Made by a program: the position numbers and the translations under genes. A model generated the notes under the pieces. That model saw only the letters and a program-made list of their open reading frames with translations. It was not told the DNA's origin and searched no databases. DNA of 41,552 bases from contig JACNFY010000018.1 of the NCBI GenBank assembly GCA_014384375.1, positions 1-41,552 of the forward strand. Reading direction: 5' to 3'. Origin of the DNA: Nanobdellati archaeon. GTDB lineage: Archaea > Nanobdellota > Nanobdellia > Woesearchaeales > GCA-2686295. Shown here piece after piece: positions 1-10,400 of the stretch. Each line of letters begins with the position of its first letter. Position 1 is the first letter of the stretch.

Positions 1-1
1 C

Positions 2-58
2 GAGTTGACGAAGAGGTACGGCGAGTTTACCGCGCTGGATTCTCTGTCCATCCAACTT
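2..58 (+). pseudogene. Fragment of an ABC transporter ATP-binding subunit N-terminus (ELTKRYGEFTALDSLSIQL) at the contig edge, probably chimeric
   Basis: Frame starting at nt 2 reads E-L-T-K-R-Y-G-E-F-T-A-L-D-S-L-S-I-Q-L, typical of the first strands of ABC ATPases; it then runs into a perfect inverted repeat. Confidence 0.5.
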
Positions 59-109
59 GACTACACGGTGTGTGGACATAACAGATCCCACACCGTGTAG
101 TCAAGTTGG
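52..109. repeat. Perfect 21-bp inverted repeat (52-72 / 89-109) with 16-nt loop
   Basis: ccaacttgactacacggtgtg vs cacaccgtgtagtcaagttgg, exact reverse complements. Confidence 0.95.
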
Positions 110-3100
110 TGGTTGTACGTGGAATGGTTCTGCATGTAACGCCACCCCGAGCATAACAGGCACATGTTTCAACATAACAGCCTCGACTAATTGTGCTTAT
201 AACACTTCTAATGTGTGTGAATGGGATATCCTCCCCTCTGTGAATTTGATGATTCCCTCTAATGATTCCATAAACACAACAGGAAACGTCACCTTCTATT
301 GTAATGCGACAGATGATTACGACCTAGACAACCTCTCCCTTGCAGTATGGAACTCTTCTGGAGCAAATTATTATTTCAGCACAACACCATTTTCCGGCAT
401 GGATGACATGGCTAATCAATCAAGCTGGCCTCTGACAAACATGCCTTCAGATATATATTCATGGAACTGTCTAGCTTCTGATGATGTTGACCAAACTGCG
501 TGGGCAGCAGCTAATTACACCTTAAATGTTTCTACTGGCGGAGCTTCAACTTCTATGTCCGTGACAAAAACCCTTCTATCCTCATCAACTCCTTCTATTG
601 GAGAAACTGTTAGGTTTCAAATAACCATAACAAATACAGGCGGAAGCACTATCTCAGAAGTGTGGATGCATGATGACTATGAAAACCTCGACTTGAGCTT
701 TGATAATGTATCTAGTAGCTGTCCAATTAAGTCCAATGAAAATGATGGACCTAATGTTAATTCGATTGTTATTAATGTAACTCCATGCATTACAGGAACT
801 TTTGACTCTGGAAATACTACTGTTGTTAGGCTAAACTTCACAGCTCTAAGTGCGGGTGTAACAACCAATACTGTTGAAATATCGTTTACTGAACATGGCA
901 CAAATGAAGATAATGACTCAGCGAGTGTTAATATACAAGCAGGCGGTGGCAGCAATGAGAGCGCTAGTGCGATAAATGTTACTCTAATATCCCCATCTAA
1001 TGGATTAATGCTGAGTTCAAACAGCTTTACACTGAATTTCACTGTCAATACGACTTCTGAATGTATGGCATACTGGGATTTTAATCCTGAAGGAATTCCT
1101 CCTGATTACGCTGATGTGCCTACAGGTTGGGGTCCTGTTGTTCCGGATCTTACTTATATCGCGACGGGCATGAGTGATCATTTCTTTTCAGCATTTGCTC
1201 CAAATAGAAACTTTACTTGGAATGTTAGATGTAATACAACAGACTATTCATGGGCAGCTGCTAACTGGACTTTCACTGTTAATGGAAGCATGCCTGAGTG
1301 TCTTGAATTGGATATGAGTACTTGTGACTCCACTGCTAATTGTACTTGGGAAGACTATGATGCTATGTGTTTAGTTGATTGCATGCGATTTGATTATATA
1401 GACAACGAAACTTGTGAAAGTGCCTTTGGCGGAGGAATCTGTGAGTGGGAATCTTTTTCAAATCTCTGTGACCCAATAGGTGAGTTCTTTGAAGAAGGAT
1501 TCGAAGGTTTCTCATTTTGCTTTGAGTATGATGGTAATAAGACAGGTTGTGATTCTTTCTCAGAGGACTGTGCGTGGTTCTCAGAGCCTAATTGTCAGAG
1601 CTGGGATGATTGCTATGACGCTACAGAGCCTGGATGGTGTGACCCGACCAATTTCAACTGGGGCGGTGACTTTAGCTGTTGGGATTATGACGGAAACCAG
1701 ACTGGATGTAATGATGCTTCGGTAACTCTAGCCTGGCCTTGCGAGTGGCATGATGACGATTGGTGTAATGATCCGACTTGGGACTGCTGGGATGCTATAA
1801 ACGGGACCCATGGCTGGTGTGATATGTCTTTCGGTGGTGGTGTAGAAGGTGGCTGCTGGGATTCCTTTGACCAGGCTAATTGTGAAGCAATAACCGGATT
1901 GCCCTGTACCTGGCAGACAGGTGGCGGCGCTGGCAGTGGCTGGTGTGAAGATAAGGGTTGCTGGGATTACTGGGATGAATCGTCATGTACTAGCGCTCCT
2001 GCAGAGGAAGGTTGTGCGTGGAATTCTCAATACTACTATTGTTATGAGGAAGGTTGCTGGGATTTCATCAATGAAACTAATTGTATAACTGCAGGTCTCA
2101 ATTGTTCATGGACTAATGACAGTTATAACCCAAACGGCGGCTGGTGTGATAAGGACGGCTGCTGGGATTATGATTGGACTAATGTATCTGATTGTGAAAA
2201 CGCTTTTGGAGGAGGAAAATGTAGGTGGAACTCTCCTTGGTGTGAAGAAAAGGGTTGCTGGGATTTCCAAAGCAATTCTACCTGTACTGATTCAAGCCTG
2301 AACTGTGAGTGGATGTCAGACACTTGGGGCTGGTGTGAGCAGCAGGGATGTTGGTATTATGATGGAACAAATGAAAGCGCTTGTGTAAACGCAACTGGAT
2401 TGAGTTGTACATGGGATGCTGGCAGCAATCTTTGTTTCGAAAACTTCCTTGAGTGTTATGAGATTGACAGCATGAATGATTGTTTCGATACTGGATGGTG
2501 CTTCTGGGACTTTGCCGGTAACGGAGGTAATGGAAGTTGTGAGTCGCCTGTCTTCCAGCCTACAGACTTCTTTAATCCAGGTTGCTGGGGTTTTAGCCAA
2601 GCAGGAGAAGGTGCGTGTACTAATATAACTACCTGTGCATGGAATTCAAGTGAAGGAACTTGTGATGATAATGGCACTGCTAATACTGGAGTCCAATGTG
2701 GAAACATAAGCAATTCTGTGATGTGTAATAGTATTCCTATGTTGTCAAGCTGTTGTTCTTGGAATGGATCTGTGTGTCTAGATGCTCCATTCACAACTTC
2801 TTGTTGGGATAACATGCAGGAACCTCCTGAAGGAGGACATTTCTGTGATGACTACATTGCAACAAGCAATGAAGCTATATGTAACCAGATTGCAGGAGAT
2901 CCTTGGTACATGCCATGTGAGTGGAATAATCAGACTGCTAAGTGTAACTTCCAGTTTGATGACATGTTTGGTGGAGACGCTCATGGATTCGGATTCGATG
3001 ATGTCGGTTCACAGTCCAACTGTGAAGCTATGGGTGGAGTCTGGATACAGGAGCAATGGACTGATGCATCTGGTAATGTACACTGGGATAACTGGTGTGA

Positions 3101-6100
3101 GATGAACTTCGGCTTTGGAAGTGAAATCTGCTCTGATTCATGCTGGGCTTGTGAATTCCAGGATAATGGAAGTGCTTGGAGTAATAATGCTTCAGCACGA
3201 TCTGCCTGTGAAGAATCAGCTGCAGGTTGTGTATTCTATCAGGATTCATACGCATTCAACGGATTTGGATGGTGTGATATGAACTGGGGACAACAAGGTA
3301 ATTGTGACCAGAACTGTTGGGACTGTTGGGAAGAAGACCAATGTGCTGACAGCGTAACAGGTTGTAAATGGTTCACTGACCAATGGAATGCTAACATGGG
3401 CTGGTGTGATGACAAGAACATCAAGACCTGTGATGATGAATGCTATAATTGCTGGGACCAGAATAACTGTGGAGCCAGCGATGCAGGATGTACATGGGAC
3501 TCAGACTACTGGTTCTGCAAGCCACAGGGAACAGGAGAAGGCGGAGAATCTTCTGAGATATGCTTCGATGGTATAGATAATGATGCAGATACATTCGTTG
3601 ATTGTGGAGACCCAGAATGTATGTTCGATTCATTCTGTGGTGGCTCGGATGTGTTTGGCTCAAACTGTCCATCAATCCCGAATAACGTTACTTGCCTTTC
3701 AGAGGGTTGTGTGTGGATAACTGATAATTGGAACAACTCATGGTGTGACATGAACGGTTCACAGTGTTGGTTGTTCGATGATAATGAAACAGCCTGTAAC
3801 CTTGAAGGCGGATGTAATTACATGAACATGAGCGGATTTGGAAGTACTACTGATTCGTTCTGTGACATCAACTTCACATTCGTGGACTCTGCACAGTGTT
3901 GGAACTACGGACAGAATGCGTCTACATGTGATTCTGCTCCAGAAGACTGTGTGTGGGTATATGATGAATGGTGTCAAAATAACCCATCAGATTCATGGTG
4001 CTGGGATGGAAATAATACAGGATGGTGTGATCATGTTTTATGGTCATGTCACAACTATGATAACAACCAGACTGCATGTAATGAGCAATCACAATGTGGA
4101 TGGATAACTGACTGGTTCAACCCTGCTTGGGGTTGGTGTGATCCGGTCTGTTTCAGCAGGAATGGAACTACATGTGATAATGATGTGAATATCTCAGGAA
4201 CAATGACTGCTGGCATATGTTTAAACATCAGTGCTGATAACATGGGCTGGTGTGAGCCAGAGAACATGTTCAAGGGATGCTGGGATTACGGTGGTGATAG
4301 TGGATCCTGTGATGGCGACGATGCATGTACTTGGATAGACGATCCGTTTACTGGCGGCTTCTGTGGAGACAAGTTCATGGTTGACATGGTTGGAGACATG
4401 GATCAGAGTCCTCCATTAGTGCTTGAGACAGAAAGTTGTATTAATGGAAGTAACGAGTATGTTGATATCTGTGGCTTGGGAATCAAGGACATGGCAGAAA
4501 ACTTTGGTGTTGGAACAGCTGTGTATAGCATGGCTAACACAGCAATCTGTAATGACAGGTTCCCAGAGTTTAATGGAACCAACATGACGACCAAGTATTA
4601 CTGGTACTTCGACACAGACGGCAACCAGTCAGGTGGCTGTAACGCAACTGACAATTCAAGTCTTGTAGGCTTTGACCTTAAGTTCAAGTATGAAGCCCTT
4701 AAACAGGGTGATGAATTGGTTGAGACAAAGGTCTCTTACAAGTGTCTAAGTGGACAATGGTCGCCTTCAAAGATCAAGGTTAGTGCATGGGCTGATAAGA
4801 TGTGCTACATGGTTATTGGTGGAGTTATATCTATCAGTAAGGAAGACTTGACCAAACTCAGTGTACTCGGTATCTATGATGAGACTGCTGATATGAGAAT
4901 CTACGCAACAACAGCTAATGACAGTGGCAGTGATTCGTCTGTCTTTGATGCTATTGGTCCTGTATGGTATTCGCATGGAGCAGCAGACTTCAGGTTCGAG
5001 GACTGTGAAGGATTCGTAGACATGGATGGTGACGGATTAGAGCCAAGCGATGACCCTGACTGTGTGGACTTCCTCAAGTACGGATTCATAGACATCGAGA
5101 AGGGCTGGCAGTGTGATGATAATATAGACAACGATGGAAACAATCTCGTTGACTGTAACGACCCAGGTTGTATGTATGATACGTTCTACTGTACTGCAAG
5201 CGACTACGCTAATGATGTATCAGCACCAACGATTACTTGGTTGGAGGTTGAGGAGTTCAGTAACGGTGCGTTCATAGGCGTTGACACTGATGAGCCGACA
5301 AACGGTACATTGTTGTTCTATCACACAGATCCATACTGTGCAAATATAAGTGCACTGAATAGTTCAACAATACTTGATTGGAAGCTTGAGAACGCATTTG
5401 ACTTGGATGACTTTGACTTATGGCACGACTTCCCTGTCGATCAGTTCATCTTCGACGAGAAGAACATATCTACTAACTTCATCACAAACACAACTTATCA
5501 CTACAAGTTGAGACTTTGTGATAAGTCTGACAACTGTGCTTTGAGTGCGTGTTTGAACTTCACTACATCGACAGAGGTAAGTGAGTACGTGGTTGGCTTT
5601 GACCTGCCGCCTCCAGCAGATGATGTAACAGAGCATCTTGGTAATGTTTTTGTGCACTTCGACTGGGAGGGTACTGGTGATTTCAATGACACTATTGATA
5701 GTGGTAGTGGATTCATGATTAATGACACGCAGGGAAGAGATGTCGACTTGAGGTTCAATAATCCAAACTCGACAGACAAGTGGGGTATTGACTTCATAGG
5801 AGTTGACTTTGTCAAGGCGCAGTCACTAAACATAACAGATGCGTTCATAGTGAATGAGACCGCTGGCGGACAGACAATGGTTGGTATGGACAGTGACAAG
5901 TGGAGTGAGATAGCTCAGAAGCTTGGAGTTGACCAGGTAAAGATAGAGATACCTGACGGCGGCAATAGCGAGAACTCATCGTTGATGCACTGCCCAGATA
6001 ACGCAACAAGCTTGAGCGATCCAGCCTGTGTGGAGATTAGTTTAAGTGATGTCAACTGTACCTTTAACACCACAACAACTATTTGTTGGATACCTTCATC

Positions 6101-7064
6101 GATAGGATTCTCATTGTTTGGAATCGTCACCTCAGGCGGTGATGAGGACACTACTACAGATGATGATGGTCCTGGAGGTGGTGGTCCTAGTGGCACTCCT
6201 ACAGCTAGTGTTGTCTCTTACACAAAGACGTGGACAACGATAACCTCTGGCGAGACCAAGACAGTGACGATTAATGAGGATACTTATGGTGGCGTTCCTT
6301 TCACAAGCTTGGAGTTTGATGCGCTTAACGACTTAACAAGCGCACAAGTACAGGTTAGAGCTCTTACAAGCGCTCCTTCAAGCACAGGAACCATAACCCA
6401 CAAGGCTTACAAGTACCTGCAGCTGGTTGAGACCAACATAGGAGATGACGACGTGGCTAATACAAAGATTGGTTTCAGGGTGCCTGTTGAGTGGTTGACT
6501 AACAATTCTGTCAGCAGGGAGAATGTGGCTTTGTTCAGGTATACCAGCGATGCGTGGGACGAGCAGGAAACAACCTTCCTGTATGAGAATAACACAAACG
6601 CCTACTACGAGGCAACCACGACTGGCTTCAGTTATTTTGCGATAGGTCAGAGAACAGAAGAGGTTGCGCCTCCTCCTGAAGAAGAGGAAGAGGAAGAAAA
6701 GGAAGAAGTCATTCCAACTGGTGAAGTAGTGGGTGAACCTGAACCTGAAGCTGAAGAGGAAGAAGAGGAAGAAGCAGGACCAGGATTCAGCAGGGCTTCG
6801 GTTATCTGGAGTATCATTGTCATAGTGGTGGTCATAATTGTGATGTACCTCTTTATGAAAGAGGGCAAGCTCCAGAAGATGTTGCATCCTAGCAAGTTAA
6901 AGGAGCATGGTGTTGACAGGCCTGGCGATCTTGGAAAGCTTGACAGCTTTGTCAGCAAGCACTTGGAAGCAGGTCATTCCAAGGAAGAGATTAAAAAATC
7001 TCTCTTGGATGCCGATTGGTCTGAGGACAAGGTTGATGCATCACTAGAGAAGTACGCTAAATAA
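57..7064 (+). CDS. Giant Cys/Trp-rich repeat surface protein with DUF11-like domain, DxDNDxD-type motifs, PGF-pre-PGF domain, TM helix and cytosolic helical tail; true N-terminus probably missing
   Basis: 2335-aa ORF; repeated C-x-W ... W-C-D ... G-C-W-D units; PGF-pre-PGF-like segment ending TTGFSYFAIGQ; acidic linker; hydrophobic segment VIWSIIVIVVVIIVMYLF; start is a TTG inside the terminal inverted repeat. Confidence 0.85.
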   Translation: MTTRCVDITDPTPCSQVGGCTWNGSACNATPSITGTCFNITASTNCAYNTSNVCEWDILPSVNLMIPSNDSINTTGNVTFYCNATDDYDLDNLSLAVWNSSGANYYFSTTPFSGMDDMANQSSWPLTNMPSDIYSWNCLASDDVDQTAWAAANYTLNVSTGGASTSMSVTKTLLSSSTPSIGETVRFQITITNTGGSTISEVWMHDDYENLDLSFDNVSSSCPIKSNENDGPNVNSIVINVTPCITGTFDSGNTTVVRLNFTALSAGVTTNTVEISFTEHGTNEDNDSASVNIQAGGGSNESASAINVTLISPSNGLMLSSNSFTLNFTVNTTSECMAYWDFNPEGIPPDYADVPTGWGPVVPDLTYIATGMSDHFFSAFAPNRNFTWNVRCNTTDYSWAAANWTFTVNGSMPECLELDMSTCDSTANCTWEDYDAMCLVDCMRFDYIDNETCESAFGGGICEWESFSNLCDPIGEFFEEGFEGFSFCFEYDGNKTGCDSFSEDCAWFSEPNCQSWDDCYDATEPGWCDPTNFNWGGDFSCWDYDGNQTGCNDASVTLAWPCEWHDDDWCNDPTWDCWDAINGTHGWCDMSFGGGVEGGCWDSFDQANCEAITGLPCTWQTGGGAGSGWCEDKGCWDYWDESSCTSAPAEEGCAWNSQYYYCYEEGCWDFINETNCITAGLNCSWTNDSYNPNGGWCDKDGCWDYDWTNVSDCENAFGGGKCRWNSPWCEEKGCWDFQSNSTCTDSSLNCEWMSDTWGWCEQQGCWYYDGTNESACVNATGLSCTWDAGSNLCFENFLECYEIDSMNDCFDTGWCFWDFAGNGGNGSCESPVFQPTDFFNPGCWGFSQAGEGACTNITTCAWNSSEGTCDDNGTANTGVQCGNISNSVMCNSIPMLSSCCSWNGSVCLDAPFTTSCWDNMQEPPEGGHFCDDYIATSNEAICNQIAGDPWYMPCEWNNQTAKCNFQFDDMFGGDAHGFGFDDVGSQSNCEAMGGVWIQEQWTDASGNVHWDNWCEMNFGFGSEICSDSCWACEFQDNGSAWSNNASARSACEESAAGCVFYQDSYAFNGFGWCDMNWGQQGNCDQNCWDCWEEDQCADSVTGCKWFTDQWNANMGWCDDKNIKTCDDECYNCWDQNNCGASDAGCTWDSDYWFCKPQGTGEGGESSEICFDGIDNDADTFVDCGDPECMFDSFCGGSDVFGSNCPSIPNNVTCLSEGCVWITDNWNNSWCDMNGSQCWLFDDNETACNLEGGCNYMNMSGFGSTTDSFCDINFTFVDSAQCWNYGQNASTCDSAPEDCVWVYDEWCQNNPSDSWCWDGNNTGWCDHVLWSCHNYDNNQTACNEQSQCGWITDWFNPAWGWCDPVCFSRNGTTCDNDVNISGTMTAGICLNISADNMGWCEPENMFKGCWDYGGDSGSCDGDDACTWIDDPFTGGFCGDKFMVDMVGDMDQSPPLVLETESCINGSNEYVDICGLGIKDMAENFGVGTAVYSMANTAICNDRFPEFNGTNMTTKYYWYFDTDGNQSGGCNATDNSSLVGFDLKFKYEALKQGDELVETKVSYKCLSGQWSPSKIKVSAWADKMCYMVIGGVISISKEDLTKLSVLGIYDETADMRIYATTANDSGSDSSVFDAIGPVWYSHGAADFRFEDCEGFVDMDGDGLEPSDDPDCVDFLKYGFIDIEKGWQCDDNIDNDGNNLVDCNDPGCMYDTFYCTASDYANDVSAPTITWLEVEEFSNGAFIGVDTDEPTNGTLLFYHTDPYCANISALNSSTILDWKLENAFDLDDFDLWHDFPVDQFIFDEKNISTNFITNTTYHYKLRLCDKSDNCALSACLNFTTSTEVSEYVVGFDLPPPADDVTEHLGNVFVHFDWEGTGDFNDTIDSGSGFMINDTQGRDVDLRFNNPNSTDKWGIDFIGVDFVKAQSLNITDAFIVNETAGGQTMVGMDSDKWSEIAQKLGVDQVKIEIPDGGNSENSSLMHCPDNATSLSDPACVEISLSDVNCTFNTTTTICWIPSSIGFSLFGIVTSGGDEDTTTDDDGPGGGGPSGTPTASVVSYTKTWTTITSGETKTVTINEDTYGGVPFTSLEFDALNDLTSAQVQVRALTSAPSSTGTITHKAYKYLQLVETNIGDDDVANTKIGFRVPVEWLTNNSVSRENVALFRYTSDAWDEQETTFLYENNTNAYYEATTTGFSYFAIGQRTEEVAPPPEEEEEEEKEEVIPTGEVVGEPEPEAEEEEEEEAGPGFSRASVIWSIIVIVVVIIVMYLFMKEGKLQKMLHPSKLKEHGVDRPGDLGKLDSFVSKHLEAGHSKEEIKKSLLDADWSEDKVDASLEKYAK

Positions 7065-7129
7065 TTTTTTTTTCTTAGTTCTCTTTTTTTTTCACAAAAT
7101 TTAAATAATAATCTCTTCTTGACAATTTT

Positions 7130-7432
7130 ATGAGGGTTGGTCTGTTGTTCTTGTCCTTGGTAATGCTGTTGTCAGCTTGCACTTCTCCTGAGGTTTCTCT
7201 AGAAGATAGGATTAAGGAATCCTTGATTGGTTATGAGTTGACATATTATACTATCGCTGGACTTCCTGAAACTTTTGTCATATCAGAATTCGATATAATC
7301 TCTATTGAGGAAGCAACCTATCAGAAGGAAGAGTTTTACAAGGTTAGAGTTGGTGAAGGCTTGTCATGGAATCTGTATCTTGACAAAGAAACATTTGAAG
7401 TGGTTCATACAGAACAATTATTTGTAACATGA
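7130..7432 (+). CDS. Small putative lipoprotein
   Basis: Signal peptide with lipobox-like LLSAC; TATA-like aatttaaataat about 25-30 nt upstream; ATGA overlap with next gene. Confidence 0.7.
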   Translation: MRVGLLFLSLVMLLSACTSPEVSLEDRIKESLIGYELTYYTIAGLPETFVISEFDIISIEEATYQKEEFYKVRVGEGLSWNLYLDKETFEVVHTEQLFVT

Positions 7433-10400
7433 AAAAGACAATATTTCTATTCTTGGTATTGTTGTTAGTAAGCGCGACGCTGGTTTCTGGAGAGGTGAGA
7501 GTGCTGAATGGAGAGAAAAGTTTTATTGTAAAAGAGAATAATAAGGAGAAATTATTGGAGAAATTAGATATTAAAAAAAATAAAATTGTTTTGCAGAAAG
7601 AACTTGTTGGTGATGACATAAAATATACTTTCTACAAGCAGAAACACAAGGGGTTGGAGGTTTATGGGAGCTGGGTCGGCTTTATAGAGAAGAAAGGGAG
7701 GATTGTTTCTGTAAAGTCTAACTATGAAGAGTTAGATATTGATACTGATCCTTTGATAACTGCGAAAGAAGCAAGCACGATAGTTTCTGATGATATCGGT
7801 GAAGATGTTAAGTCTGAACCCGAGCTGATAATCTACAAGAATCCTTTCAAAGGACCTGATTATCTATTGGCTTACAAGGTGAAAACCCCTTTTCTAGAGG
7901 ACAAAGTGGAGAAATGGCTTTACTTTGTGGATGCCAAGACAGGGAAGATAATCTTTAGGGAAACTTTATTGATATTCATCTCTGGCAATGTGACTGCACA
8001 GGTATTTCCTGAGACGCCTGCACAGTCTCAGATGATAGTTAATCTGACAAACAGTACTGTGACTGTCTGGCAGAACAGCAGCATGATAGCATCAGTTCTT
8101 ACTAATAACGGTTTTTACAATGTATCCAATGTCACCGGCAATATAACTATCAAGGCAAATCTCGAAGGTCCTTATGCAAGGATATTGAATGCTGACCAGT
8201 CAAGAGCTTATCACGAGTTCAACACAACTGGAAACTCAACACATAACTGGAACTGGAATGAATCTGACAGCTCTGACAGGGATGAGGAATCAAACGTGTT
8301 CTACCACATGAATATAATTCATGATTATTTCACATCAGGAGACCCTTTTAATATCACGCAGATGAATTTCCAGATGAACGCGACAGTGCAGTACGGAGGC
8401 GCTTCATGTAATGCGTTCTACGATACAGATTTGGATAGTCTGTCTTTCTATGGAGGTGCTGCTGGATGTGACAATCCTGCTCTGAGCGCAGATGTTGTTT
8501 ATCATGAATACACACACGCAGTGACTTCTCATATTTATGGCAATATTCCCTATTATAAGATAACAGGCGCTATGAGCGAGGCGTTTTCTGACTATTTCGC
8601 AGCGACGATAACAAATAATCCTGCGATTGGAGAGGATAACTGGAACTCACCTATCAGGAACCTGAGCAACACAAAGAGCTACTTGAACAGTTCTCACTAC
8701 CAGACATGCCCAGCAGGAGAAACACCAAACAGTGAAAATGACTACTGCTACATACATGACAACTCAGAAGTCCTTGGAGGAGCGTTATGGGATTTCAGGG
8801 AGCTGGTTGGCAATGAGACTGCAGACGCCCTTGTAATAAAGACTATAAAGGCACGGTCTCATTCTTTTTCAGAGTTCCTGGAAGATATGCTAGTAATAGA
8901 TGATGACAACGCAAACTTGTCAGACGGTACGCCGAACAGCACGTATATCTGCCAGGCATTTGCAAACCATGACATATACTCATATTACTGCAACCAGACA
9001 AAGCACTCGTTTACAATAGAAGAAGCCAGTGTTTCATGGTATAACGCTTCTAATAATGGTAGTATAATATCTGCTGCTGAGTCAACAGATGGTGTTCAGG
9101 GCTTAGGAGATGATGACATCACGAATCCTATCAATTTAAGTTTCGAATTCCCGTTCCACGGTCAGAAGTACACTCAAGTGTTTATAGGATCGAACGGTTT
9201 GGTGACGTTGCAGAACTATTCAGTGGATATCTTTAGGTATGACTGCTTCATTCCAGACAGCAACCTTCCAAACACAGTCATAGCGCCTTTATGCACAGAC
9301 CTCGACCCTTTTGCAGGTGGGGATGTTTATTACTGGTCACAATCTGACAAGTTCATAGTGGAGTGGAAGGATGTAGTGCTATACGGGAAGTCTGACCAAG
9401 AGAATTTTGAGGTGGTGCTTTTTGATAACGGAAAGATACTGATGCAGTACCTGAACACGACAAATATAACAACCGTGACAAAGGTAGGGGTTGAGGATGA
9501 GCTAGGTGTTGCTGCTGACATCCTGAACTTCTCTGATGTTAATTCATTGGCTCCATCTGCCTTCCTGTTTGTGCCGACAAACGACGCTCCGAACATAACA
9601 TCCTCCTATCCCAGCAGCACAAACATATCGATTGTCGAGCCGAACAACCAGACATTCAATATCAGCTATAGCGATTCGGAGAATGACTCTTTGACTGCAA
9701 GCTGGTATCTTGATGGAGTGTGGGTTGTGAATGGCTCTGAGTATAATTTCACAGGGAACTACACCAACAACGGAACTTACAACATAACTGTACAAGTTAG
9801 CGACTATCTGAACACGACTGTGAATACTTGGGTTCTTACTGTCAACAATACAGACACAATACCTGTAATTGACAGTTTCTCTCCTAATTTCTCAAATATC
9901 TCTGTCTATGAGAACTCAACACAGCTATTTAACCATACCTCAAGCGACGCGGATGGAGATGCTTTGAGCTATAGTTGGCTCTTGAACAGCTCTGAACAGG
10001 CCAATACCAGCTACTGGAGCTACAGCCCTAACTTCACAGCCTCTGGCAACTGGAATGTTACTTTGATTGTCTCCGATACCCAGAACAACACAGTTATCAA
10101 CTATTGGAACGTAACTGTTGTTAATCTCAACAGGGCGCCTGTGTGGAACTCTATAGAGAACCAGTCTATAACGACAAACCAGACAGTTAATTACACCTTG
10201 AATGCAAGCGATGCAGATGGTGACAACCTGACTTTCTGGGTGAACAACAGCGATGTGAACATAACAGGCAGCAATCTAACATATGAGCCTGGAAATTTCA
10301 CAGGAGAATTCACTATAACTATCGCAGCTCTTGATAACGAGACTAACACAACTGTCTTTATGACCATAACAGTCAATGACCCCCCTGTCCATAACGTCAC

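Noticed and set aside
6660-6780. GAA/GAG-rich microsatellite
   Set aside because: Explained by a poly-Glu linker in the surface protein
677-6958. Many 60-170 aa ORFs on the opposite strand or other frames of the giant gene
   Set aside because: Shadow ORFs of the long biased coding sequence; no recognisable domains or promoters
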